DNA from: Clostridia bacterium
GTDB taxonomy: Bacteria; Bacillota; Clostridia; Oscillospirales; CAG-272
DNA: 58,310 nt
Direction of reading: 5' to 3'
Assembly: GCA_017467165.1 (NCBI GenBank)
Contig: JAFTST010000036.1
Location: forward strand, 1 to 58,310
The stretch's first letter is position 1; every line of letters starts with the position of its first letter. Positions 42,138 to 50,841 of this stretch are shown here, in pieces. The translations under genes were made by a program, and so were the position numbers. The notes beneath the pieces were generated by a model that did not search any database, was not told the DNA's origin, and saw only the letters and a program-made list of their open reading frames with translations.

Positions 42138-42914
42138 ATGGCACTAGCTATCATAACGGGCGCGTCAAGCGGAATCGGAATGGAATTTGCCAAGGAGCTG
42201 AAAAGGACTGAGGGCATCGACGAGTTCTGGTTTGTAGCGAGAAGGCAGGAAAGAATGGAGGAGCTTCGCGACTCGCTTGGAGCTCGGGCGAAAATTATAT
42301 GCGCGGACCTCACCACCGACGAGGGTATAGAGGCGGTAAGGAGGGCTCTTGAAGAAGAAAAGCCCACCGTCAAGTATCTTGTCAACGCCGCGGGCTTTGG
42401 CAACTTCGGTACCTTTGAGGAGCTGACCGAGAACGAGGTTGTCAAAATGATTGACCTCAACGTCAAGGCGCTGGTGCTTGTAACTCATATGACTATTCCA
42501 TATATGGAAAGGGGAGGCAGAATTATAGAGCTCGGAAGCGGCTCCTGCTTCACACCCCTTCCTGCGTTCAACATCTACTCGTCCTCGAAGGTGTTCGTGC
42601 TTCACTACACCAAGTCGCTCAACTTTGAGATAAAAAAATACGGCCTGAGGGCTACCTGCTTCTGCCCCGGCTGGGTGGAAACCGAATTTCTCGGCAAGGC
42701 AACCGCGGCAGGCGACAGGGTTATGCCGAAGAAGATGGTGCCCCTCTTATCCTGCAACAAGGTCGTGAGAAAATGCGTCAGAGCGGCAAGGCGAGGCAGA
42801 GCAATGTGCGTCACCAATTGGTATACCAAGCTGCAGCACCTGCTTTTCAAGCTTCTTCCCGACCCCGTGCTGACACGGTTGTGGATAGGTATGCTTGATA
42901 AGAAGCTGTGGTGA
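42138..42914 (+). CDS. Short-chain dehydrogenase/reductase
   Basis: 258 residues. Rossmann fold with GASSGIGMEFA (cofactor loop), DLTTDEG, VNAAGFGNFG, and the catalytic YSSSK (Tyr/Lys) preceded by the Ser of GSGSCF. The substrate is unknown. The C-terminus is longer and basic (KKMVPLLSCNKVVRKCVRAARRGRAMC), resembling lipid-handling SDRs (inference). Start behind AAAAGGAG. First gene in a four-gene operon. Confidence 0.9.
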   Translation: MALAIITGASSGIGMEFAKELKRTEGIDEFWFVARRQERMEELRDSLGARAKIICADLTTDEGIEAVRRALEEEKPTVKYLVNAAGFGNFGTFEELTENEVVKMIDLNVKALVLVTHMTIPYMERGGRIIELGSGSCFTPLPAFNIYSSSKVFVLHYTKSLNFEIKKYGLRATCFCPGWVETEFLGKATAAGDRVMPKKMVPLLSCNKVVRKCVRAARRGRAMCVTNWYTKLQHLLFKLLPDPVLTRLWIGMLDKKLW

Positions 42915-42923
42915 GGAGGAATT

Positions 42924-43676
42924 ATGGCAAGAAAGCATTTAAAGGCGGGAGCTCTTACCGCTCCGCTGCCCCCTGTGCTCGTCACGGTTGGTGAGGGCGA
43001 GAGGGCGAATATTATAACGATAGGCTGGACGGGTATTCTTTCGACAATTCCGCCGAGGACCTATATTTCCGTGCGCCCCGAGCGTCACTCACACGGGCTT
43101 CTATTGGAGCACGGTGAATTCGTTATTCACCTCACCACTACCGATATGGCAAGGCAGGTTGACTACTGCGGCATCTACACGGGAGCGAAGGTTGATAAGT
43201 TTTCCGCCTGTGGCTTCACACGGACTGAGAGCAAGGAGGTGGGCGTGCCCACCATAGCAGAGTGTCCCTTGGCGCTCGAGTGTCGGGTCGCGGAGGTTAT
43301 TTCTATGGGTACTCACGACGTTTTCGTCGCGGATATCCTCTCGGTCAGCTGTGACGAAAGAATGCTCGACTCGGAGGGAAGGCTCCGCTATGACTCCGTG
43401 GGGCTTCTCGCGTATGCTCACGGGGAGTATTTCGCGCTTGGAGAGCGCGTTGGAAAATTCGGCTTTTCAACCGATAAGAAAAGGAGCGCGACGCCGAGCG
43501 GAAAAAGGTCGGCACAGAGCGGCTCTGCGAATAAGGCACAGGATAAGAAGAGAAAGAGCAAGAGCTCGCCCGCGACAGATAAGGGAAGAGCGGGAGAGGA
43601 CACGGGAGGTCGCGAGAGAGCGCACCGCCCCTTCTATCTTGACGCCCCGAGAGGAAAGGGAAGGAAGAAGAAATGA
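42924..43676 (+). CDS. Flavin-reductase-like domain protein with basic C-terminal tail
   Basis: 250 residues behind GAGGAG. Residues 1-180 match the FMN-binding flavin reductase fold (PPVLVTVGEGERANIITIGWTGILS, PPRTYISVRPERHSH, FVIHLTT). Residues 185-250 are a Lys/Arg/Ser-rich tail (KKRSATPSGKRSAQS, DKKRKSKSS) without predicted fold. Family members reduce free flavin or handle electron transfer. The tail is unusual and might bind nucleic acid or membrane. Four-base overlap (ATGA) with the HTH gene. Confidence 0.85.
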   Translation: MARKHLKAGALTAPLPPVLVTVGEGERANIITIGWTGILSTIPPRTYISVRPERHSHGLLLEHGEFVIHLTTTDMARQVDYCGIYTGAKVDKFSACGFTRTESKEVGVPTIAECPLALECRVAEVISMGTHDVFVADILSVSCDERMLDSEGRLRYDSVGLLAYAHGEYFALGERVGKFGFSTDKKRSATPSGKRSAQSGSANKAQDKKRKSKSSPATDKGRAGEDTGGRERAHRPFYLDAPRGKGRKKK

Positions 43677-44104
43677 ATACCAAGGAAAATACCGAAAGAA
43701 TCAGAGCGAGAATTCTCGCTCTCATAGAGTCGGAGTACGAATCTGACGCGGCGTTTGAGCGCGCTGTGGGCATACCGGATAAGACTGTTAATAACTGGCG
43801 CAGGGGAAGGTCGGCATCATTTATGAGAATGCTCCCCGAGCTGTCAGAGAGATTTAAGGTGAATATCGGTGAGCTTATGGATATACCCCTGAGGCGCGAC
43901 ACCTCGGAGCTGTCAGAGGAGGAGCTGCATCTGTTGCACCTGTTCCGCCGCTCTCGCTCGATGCCGGAGAAAATGCGACACGCCCTGCGCGAAACGCTTG
44001 AAAAGACTATAACTCTATACATTTCGTCCTATGCGGAAGTCAAGAGCGCTGGCGCAGGACGCGCGAAAAGAAAAAACCAGGATGACAAAGGAGAAAAGAA
44101 ATGA
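43673..44104 (+). CDS. XRE-like helix-turn-helix protein
   Basis: 143 residues. The N-terminal helix-turn-helix is recognisable (AAFERAVGIPDKTVNNWRRG), with a preceding helix and a segment ERFKVNIGELMD as in Cro/C1-type regulators. A central helical region and a basic tail (GRAKRKNQDDKGEKK) follow. It may act on the palindrome in the operon promoter at 42047-42064 (inference). It overlaps the AGE gene by four bases. Confidence 0.8.
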   Translation: MNTKENTERIRARILALIESEYESDAAFERAVGIPDKTVNNWRRGRSASFMRMLPELSERFKVNIGELMDIPLRRDTSELSEEELHLLHLFRRSRSMPEKMRHALRETLEKTITLYISSYAEVKSAGAGRAKRKNQDDKGEKK

Positions 44105-45273
44105 GACTTGCCGAAATCAAGAATATAATGGAGAAAAATCTGAGGGGTGCTGTGGATTTCTGGCTCAGATGCTCCTGTGATAAGGAGCACGGTGGAATTC
44201 TGCAGAGTGTTGACAGAGATGGCGAGTGCTTTTCGCTGGATAAGGACGTGGCGATGCAGTGTAAGTGCGCCTGGGCGTTCGCCCACCTCTATAACAGTAT
44301 AGAGAAAAGTGAGGAGTATCTTGAGCTTTCGGAAAGCTGTATAAGATTTGTCAAGGAAAAGTGCTTTGATACCGATGGTAGAATACTCCTGACCGTAACC
44401 AGAGATGGCAGACCGCTCGAGAGGAGCTCGAATTTCTTGGGCGAGGCGTTCTATGCTTCCGCGAATATAGAATACTATAAGGCAACCGGGAAGAAGGGAT
44501 ACCTCGATGAAGCGCGCCGAGTGTACGATATGATTTTTGACATACATACGGGCGGAATTGGGGCAGGACAGGAGGTTGTCCCGGGTGGGGAGCGCCCGTA
44601 TATTCTGCTCGAGGAGCCTACGGTGCTTTTCGGCGTCAATGCTACTATGGCGAAAATTGATACCGAGAGGGAGGAGTGCTACAACGAAAACGCTGAGCTA
44701 CTTTTCGGAGAGCTGGGGCGCTTCTACAGCGAGGAATACAGGGCAACGCTCGAGGCTATCGCCACGGACGGCAGGGTGATTACCGAGTCCGAAAGGATGC
44801 GTATATCCAACCCGGGTCGCGCTATGGAGTGCGCACGGCTTCTGCTGGAGGAGGGAAGACGCCTTGGTAGCAGGGAAATGTGCAACCTTGGAAAGAGAAT
44901 GTTCGACTGCGCGTATAAGATAGGCTGGGACGAAAAGTACAGCGGAATACTTCATCTGGTCGACGTCCTCGGCGCGCCTGTTCCGTACTACGATCAGGAC
45001 GTCAAGCTCTGGTGGGTTCATACCGAGGCTATCGTTGCCGCTCTCTCGCTCTATCTTCATACCGGGGACTATGCCTATAAGATGATTCTCGAGGAGCTTT
45101 TGGAGTATTGCTTCGCGCGCTTCGTTGATAAGGACGGAGAGTGGTGCGCGGCTCTTGACAGAAGGGGCGAGCCAAAGGACTTGATGCCAAGGGGCTTCAT
45201 AGGCAAGGGGCCCTATCACACCCTCAGAATGTATATGAGGTGTATAGAATTGCTTGACGGCTGTGAGGAGTAA
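44101..45273 (+). CDS. AGE-family epimerase/isomerase
   Basis: 390 residues, an (alpha/alpha)6 barrel of the N-acylglucosamine 2-epimerase family, with WLRCSCDKEHGGILQSVDRDG, HTGGIGAGQEV, and KLWWVHTEAIVAAL, typical of the catalytic barrel residues (His in WVHTEA). Related enzymes epimerise GlcNAc, cellobiose or mannose, or isomerise sugars; specificity is unclear. It is last gene in the operon. Confidence 0.9.
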   Translation: MRLAEIKNIMEKNLRGAVDFWLRCSCDKEHGGILQSVDRDGECFSLDKDVAMQCKCAWAFAHLYNSIEKSEEYLELSESCIRFVKEKCFDTDGRILLTVTRDGRPLERSSNFLGEAFYASANIEYYKATGKKGYLDEARRVYDMIFDIHTGGIGAGQEVVPGGERPYILLEEPTVLFGVNATMAKIDTEREECYNENAELLFGELGRFYSEEYRATLEAIATDGRVITESERMRISNPGRAMECARLLLEEGRRLGSREMCNLGKRMFDCAYKIGWDEKYSGILHLVDVLGAPVPYYDQDVKLWWVHTEAIVAALSLYLHTGDYAYKMILEELLEYCFARFVDKDGEWCAALDRRGEPKDLMPRGFIGKGPYHTLRMYMRCIELLDGCEE

Positions 45274-45362
45274 TTCGCTGGGACTTGAAGAAAAGAGGCT
45301 GAGCGGGAAAAGTCAGAAAACGCTTGGCTTAAGCCCGACTTTCCGCTATCTTAGATAAATTG

Positions 45363-45400
45363 AGAACGAGGTACTGTGAAAACACAATACCTCGTTTTTC
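45363..45400 (+). terminator. Intrinsic terminator of the SDR-AGE operon
   Basis: Stem AACGAGGTA (45365-45373) with TACCTCGTT (45388-45396), inner TGTG/CACA, then T residues. An inverted repeat AGCGGGAAAAGTC/GACTTTCCGCT lies just before, at about 45301-45348. Confidence 0.8.
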
Positions 45401-45430
45401 TTCTGCTATGTCCGCTCGTCTTATGACCCG

Positions 45431-45856
45431 TCAGTATCTATACAGAACCGCGCCCTCGTCGAAGGCTCCGTCCTCTACCTCACAGCCCACAGGAAGGTGT
45501 ACGGAGCGCAGGTTCGGGCATTCTAAGAAGGCCGCCTTCTCGATTTTTCTCGCGCTTTCGGGAATATATGCGTAGGAAAGCTTCCTGCAGGAGTAGAAGG
45601 CGTACGCTCTGATAACCGAAACGCCGTCGCTTATTGTAACGCTCGAAATATCCGTGTCCTCAAAGGCGCTCTCGTCTATAATTTCGATACCCGAGGGAAG
45701 CGCAACCTCTCCCTTTTCTCCGTTGTACCGAAAAAGCACGCCGCCCCTCATAGCGAAGGTGTCCTGATCATCTGTGAGCCACGGGTTTCTTCCGCAGTAG
45801 CGGCATTCCACGTCTGAGGCGGGAACCTTTTTCTGACAGTTGTAGCATCTTATCAT
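45431..45856 (-). CDS. Zinc-ribbon protein with BspA-type leucine-rich repeats
   Basis: 141 residues from ATG 45856, chosen because GGAGAG precedes it. The N-terminal zinc ribbon uses CYNCQKK and CRYCGRN. Residues 40-141 contain three LRR_5-type repeats (VALPSGIEIIDESAFED; VTISDGVSVIRAYAFYSC; AYIPESARKIEKAAFLEC). No signal peptide, so unlike the lipoprotein at 1513 this one is cytosolic. The function is unknown; possibly a protein-interaction module. Confidence 0.75.
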   Translation of the reverse strand: MIRCYNCQKKVPASDVECRYCGRNPWLTDDQDTFAMRGGVLFRYNGEKGEVALPSGIEIIDESAFEDTDISSVTISDGVSVIRAYAFYSCRKLSYAYIPESARKIEKAAFLECPNLRSVHLPVGCEVEDGAFDEGAVLYRY

Positions 45857-45942
45857 TTTTCTCTCCATTCAAGCGTAGTGGGTACGGAAGCACCGAGGCG
45901 GGACTGCATTTTTGAGCGTGCCTTAATTTATCCTTATACCCC

Positions 45943-45971
45943 TTGAAATTTTAAAAACTATATGATATACT
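45943..45971 (+). promoter_or_regulatory. Sigma-A promoter of the gene at 46056
   Basis: TTGAAA (45943-45948), 17-base spacer ending TGA, TATACT (45966-45971). Confidence 0.75.
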
Positions 45972-46055
45972 CTTTTTAGGTTATTCTACCATGTATCGTG
46001 GAAAATTTCAAGATTTCCCGATATAAAGAAAAAATACATATACGGAGGCTATACT

Positions 46056-46688
46056 ATGGTTAAGCTTACACCCCAGGAGTGCTTTGACAACGCTTGCAAC
46101 ACCTATGAGGAGGCGAAGCGAATAATTCGTGACCTTTCCAACGCAGCAACCGAATTCAAGTCGGATTTTTCCTACGAGATCGCTATGAAGCAGTTCGATC
46201 TTATCGTTCAGTGCATTCTTCTTAATCTCGCGGTACAGGACAGAGATTTCTGCGAGCTGGAAAAGGTATTTATCAAGAACATCGTTGAGTATACCGACCT
46301 TCTCGACGTAGTCAACGAGATTATTAAGTCCGAAAACCCCGAGTGGATTGACATCACCTGGGACGTTATCAACGAGCTCACCCCCGAGAACAAGGAAAAG
46401 CTCGGACTCATCTGCGCTAACGTTATCGAGAAGTACGCAGATCAGTTCACCTACTTCTTCTCCGCTATCGACGTTATCGACGAGAGGGATTATCTCGACG
46501 AGCTTCGCGGCTGTATCTTCAAGCTCTGCATTATGCTTGACGCGGTTGACGAGGGCGGATTTGACCCCGATGCGATAGTTGACGCAGAGGCTGAGAGAGG
46601 CATCGCTATCTACAAGGCTATCTTCCAGGACAACTGGGACAAGAACACCAAGTATTTCGAGGATATGCTGAATAACTCCGAGAATTGA
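46056..46688 (+). CDS. Conserved helical protein of unknown function
   Basis: 210 residues behind GGAGG, all alpha-helical in appearance, acidic, with no membrane segment or signal peptide. The motif CILLNLAVQDRDFCELEKVFIKNIV recalls TerB-like helical proteins, though not closely enough to name. Strong codon bias. Monocistronic, with a terminator shared with the pyrimidine operon. Confidence 0.7.
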   Translation: MVKLTPQECFDNACNTYEEAKRIIRDLSNAATEFKSDFSYEIAMKQFDLIVQCILLNLAVQDRDFCELEKVFIKNIVEYTDLLDVVNEIIKSENPEWIDITWDVINELTPENKEKLGLICANVIEKYADQFTYFFSAIDVIDERDYLDELRGCIFKLCIMLDAVDEGGFDPDAIVDAEAERGIAIYKAIFQDNWDKNTKYFEDMLNNSEN

Positions 46689-46719
46689 TTTCTTTCGAAA
46701 CAGAATATCGAAAAATATT

Positions 46720-46751
46720 AAAAGGACTGCCGCGAGGCAGTCCTTTTTCTG
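46720..46751. terminator. Bidirectional terminator at the end of the pyrimidine operon
   Basis: Stem AAAGGACTGCC (46722-46732), loop GCGA, GGCAGTCCTTT (46737-46747), T-run 3' and A-run 5'; lies between convergent genes. Confidence 0.92.
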
Positions 46752-46762
46752 TCCTTATGAGC

Positions 46763-47824
46763 TTAAATTCTTCTTGCTCTCTGGTCGCAGTATATGCACC
46801 TTCCGCCTGAGAAAAGCTTCTTGATGCCTCTTTCCGAGAGAGAAAGACAGTGTGGGTTGTCGCAGACGAGAGAGTCGGACTCCTCGCCTATCTGCCTTTT
46901 GTCGTCGATACCCTTAGTGTCAAGCAGAAAGAGTATCAGCGCCATTCTGATATATCTGCCATATGCCGCCTGGTCGAAGTAATGCGCCCTCGGGTCATCG
47001 TCCACGTCGACGTCAATTTCGTTGACACGGGGCAGGGGATGCATCACGGAGAGCGTCGGTTTCGCACCGGAGAGCTTGCCCCTGTTCAGAATATAGCTGT
47101 CCTTGAGCTTTTCATACTCTGCCTCGGAAGAAAATCTCTCCCTCTGTATTCTGGTCATATAGAGTATATCGAGCTCGGGAATAGCGCCCTCGAGGTCGCG
47201 AGATTCGGTATATTCGCATCCCGTGGAATCAAGAAACTGCTCCTTGACGTAGTCGGGCAGCTTCAGCTCGTCGGGCGAGATAAGAACGAATCTCACACCC
47301 TCGTATCTTGACATTGCCGCGATGAGCGAATGTACGGTGCGCCCATACTTCAGGTCGCCGCACACGCCAACGGTAAGTCCTTCAAATCTTCCGCACTTTC
47401 TGTGAATTGTCAGAAGGTCGGTCAGCGTCTGTGTAGGGTGAAAATGTCCGCCGTCGCCCGCGTTGATAACAGGCACCGTGGCAACGGCCGATGCGGCTAT
47501 GGGCGCGCCCTCCTTGGGGTGACGCATAGCTATAATATCCGAATAAGCCGAAACCATACGGACGGTGTCAGCCACCGTTTCGCCCTTCGCTACCGAGGAC
47601 GAGCCCGCGTTGTCGAAGCCGAGCACCTGACCGCCAAGGCTCATCATAGCCGAGGTGAAGCTGAGCCTCGTTCTCGTGGAGGGCTCGAAGAAGAGCGTGC
47701 CGAGAATCTTTCCGCGGCATACCTCACGATACTTGTCGGGATTTTCTATAATATCGTCCGCGACCGAGATAAGAGCGTCAAGCTCCTCGGTGGAAAAATC
47801 TAGAATATCGATAAGATTTCTCAT
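46763..47824 (-). CDS. pyrB: Aspartate carbamoyltransferase with fused PyrI-type zinc tail
   Basis: 353 residues. Residues 1-305 are catalytic: [12 protein letters not shown] (carbamoyl-phosphate loop), [17 protein letters not shown] (80s loop), [23 protein letters not shown], and [10 protein letters not shown]. It condenses carbamoyl phosphate and aspartate. Residues 319-353 add a four-cysteine knuckle C321-x4-C326-x16-C343-x2-C346 resembling the zinc domain of the regulatory subunit PyrI (E. coli: C-x4-C ... C-x2-C). No pyrI is present. The first base of its ATG is the last base of the pyrE stop. Confidence 0.93.
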   Translation of the reverse strand: MRNLIDILDFSTEELDALISVADDIIENPDKYREVCRGKILGTLFFEPSTRTRLSFTSAMMSLGGQVLGFDNAGSSSVAKGETVADTVRMVSAYSDIIAMRHPKEGAPIAASAVATVPVINAGDGGHFHPTQTLTDLLTIHRKCGRFEGLTVGVCGDLKYGRTVHSLIAAMSRYEGVRFVLISPDELKLPDYVKEQFLDSTGCEYTESRDLEGAIPELDILYMTRIQRERFSSEAEYEKLKDSYILNRGKLSGAKPTLSVMHPLPRVNEIDVDVDDDPRAHYFDQAAYGRYIRMALILFLLDTKGIDDKRQIGEESDSLVCDNPHCLSLSERGIKKLFSGGRCIYCDQRARRI

Positions 47825-48483
47825 TATCCTTTTGCTCCGTACACCTCAAGATACTTCCTGATGCGCGCTACGTTTTCCTCGTTCTCGGGGTTTTCCTCAA
47901 GATACTCGATAATATCATACACGTCGACCACCGAATACACGGGGAAGCCGAACTGCTCCTCAATTTCAACCATAGCGCCCTTTTCGCCCTTGCCCTTTTC
48001 CTTCCTGTCAACCATAACGAATGTAGCCGCAACCTCAACCGTGGGCAGAGCCGCGTTGAGAATATCCATTGTCTCGCGGATAGCGGTACCCGCTGTGATA
48101 ACATCCTCGACGATAACCACCTTCTCGTTCTCGCCAGGCTTGTAGCCGACGAAAATTCCGCCCTCGCCGTGATCCTTGACCTCCTTCCTGTTGAAGAAGA
48201 AGGGAAGGTTAAGACCCTCACCGGCCAGCGCTATGGATGCGGAAACCGCGATGGAAATACCCTTGTAGGCGGGGCCGTAGAGCGCGGCGTCAAGTCTTCC
48301 GAGCTTGTCAAGATATGCCTTGGCGTAGAAGGAGCCGAGCTTTGAGATGTGCTCGCCTGTCTTTATCTCGCCTGCGTTGATGAAATAGGGGATTTTTCTT
48401 CCGCTCTTGGCGGTGAAGTCGCCGAACTTCAGCACTCCGGCGCTCTGCAAAAATTCAATAAATTCTCTCTTGTAGGCTTCCAT
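47824..48483 (-). CDS. pyrE: Orotate phosphoribosyltransferase
   Basis: 219 residues. The PRPP loop is [14 protein letters not shown], and [14 protein letters not shown] is the flexible catalytic loop; [16 protein letters not shown] near the N-terminus is typical of the PyrE subgroup in Clostridia. Converts orotate to OMP. Shares one base with pyrB, so translation is coupled. Confidence 0.95.
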   Translation of the reverse strand: MEAYKREFIEFLQSAGVLKFGDFTAKSGRKIPYFINAGEIKTGEHISKLGSFYAKAYLDKLGRLDAALYGPAYKGISIAVSASIALAGEGLNLPFFFNRKEVKDHGEGGIFVGYKPGENEKVVIVEDVITAGTAIRETMDILNAALPTVEVAATFVMVDRKEKGKGEKGAMVEIEEQFGFPVYSVVDVYDIIEYLEENPENEENVARIRKYLEVYGAKG

Positions 48484-48497
48484 TTCAGTACTCCTTA

Positions 48498-49195
48498 TCA
48501 GTCAACAAATTCTCTCAGGCATCTTTCGTATGCCAGAACGGGATCTGCGGCGGCGGTTATGGGTCTTCCGACTACTATATAGTCCGAGCCGATTTTCTTA
48601 GCCTCTGCGGGCGTCATAACTCTCTTCTGGTCTCCGACGTCCCCATCAGCGAATCTCACGCCGGGTGTGACGGTAACGAAGTCCTTGCCGCATCTGTCGT
48701 GGACCTTGCCTGCCTCAAGAGGAGAGCATACCACGCCGTCAAGCCCTGCCTCCTTAGCGCAGGACGCGTAGTGCATAACCACCTCGTCGATGGGCTCTCT
48801 GATAAGCAGGTCGTGCTCCATAGTGGCCTGGTCGGTTGAGGTGAGCTGAGTTACCGCGATAAGAAGGGGGCGCGTTCCGTCAGGACGGGTAAGTCCCTCG
48901 ATAGCGGCCTTCATCATAGGTACTGTGCCGCCGGCGTGCAGGTTCGTCATATCAACGTCGAGTCGGGAGAGAACAGCCATCGCCTTTTTAACCGTGTTGG
49001 GAATGTCGTGCAGCTTGAGGTCAAGAAAAATCTTGTGACCCCTTCTTTTGATTTCCCTGACAATTTCAGGTCCCTCGGCATAGAACAGCTCCATACCTAT
49101 CTTGACGAAGGGCTTCTTTCCCTCGAAAAGATCAAGAAAATTAAAGGTATCCTTAGCGCTCGCGAAATCGCAGGCTATAATAACGTCCTTGCCCA

Positions 49196-49196
<1 letters not shown>
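48498..49196 (-). CDS. pyrF: Orotidine-5'-phosphate decarboxylase
   Basis: 232 residues, TIM barrel. The catalytic D-K-x-x-D segment is [29 protein letters not shown] and VTPGVRF complete the pattern. Converts OMP to UMP. Its ATG overlaps the stop of pyrD (TGATG). Confidence 0.95.
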
Positions 49197-50100
<904 letters not shown>

Positions 50101-50107
<7 letters not shown>

Positions 50108-50832
50108 ATTATCTCCTCCTTTTCAAGCACGGGGCCATCGCGGCAGATGCGCTTGTTGCCGTACTTGGTTTTGCAGCTGCAGCCCATACACGCGCCAAAG
50201 CCGCAGCCCATTCTCTCCTCGAAGGAGAGCTGTCCCGAGGTGGAAGCAGCGTTATATACAGCCCTCAGCATAGGCTCGGGTCCGCAGGTGTAGAAGTAAG
50301 TGTAGTCAATATGACCGAGGGCGTCGGTAACGAAGCCCTTTATCCCCAGGTCGCCGTCAACCGTGGTGACGAGGACGGTACAGCCAAGTGCTTCGAACTC
50401 ATCCTTATAGAAAACCTCGTCCGCGGTGTTGAAGCCGAGGATAACCGTGGGGGTAACACCCCTCGCGATGAGCCTTCTGGCTGTCAGGTACATTGGCGGC
50501 ACGCCTGCGCCGCCGCCGATAAGAACGGGTCGCGCGCCGCATTTTTCAAGATCGTAGCCGTTGCCAAGACCTGTGAGGGTGAGAAATTTCTCTCATGCCT
50601 TTGCCTCAGCCATTTTCTCGGTGCCCTCACCGACCACCTTGAATATGATAGTCAGAAGGTCGCCCTCCACGTCGCACACCGAGATAGGGCGGCGCAGATA
50701 AAAGCCGTCAAGCTTTATATTAACGAACTGTCCCGGGGCGGTAACCTGAGAGGTGTCGCCCTTCAATATCCACCGGTAGGTGTTTTTGGCAATGGCGTCG
50801 CAGGACAGAAGCTCAAAAACAGTATCTTGCAT
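50101..50832 (-). pseudogene. pyrK: Dihydroorotate dehydrogenase electron-transfer subunit, interrupted by one in-frame TGA
   Basis: Read straight through, the frame gives about 243 residues of complete PyrK: an FAD-binding beta-barrel (YLRRPISVCD) joined to an NAD-binding half (VLIGGGAGVPPMYLTA) and the 2Fe-2S cysteines (CGFGACMGCSCKTKYGNKRIC). Codon 80, at 50593-50595, is TGA between AEAKA and EKFLTLTGLG, where the family usually has Gly. A GGA-to-TGA change would explain it. The frame is intact on both sides, and the neighbours are whole. It may be a true nonsense mutation, a sequencing error or a read-through codon. Confidence 0.85.
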
Positions 50833-50841
50833 TTTCTCTCC

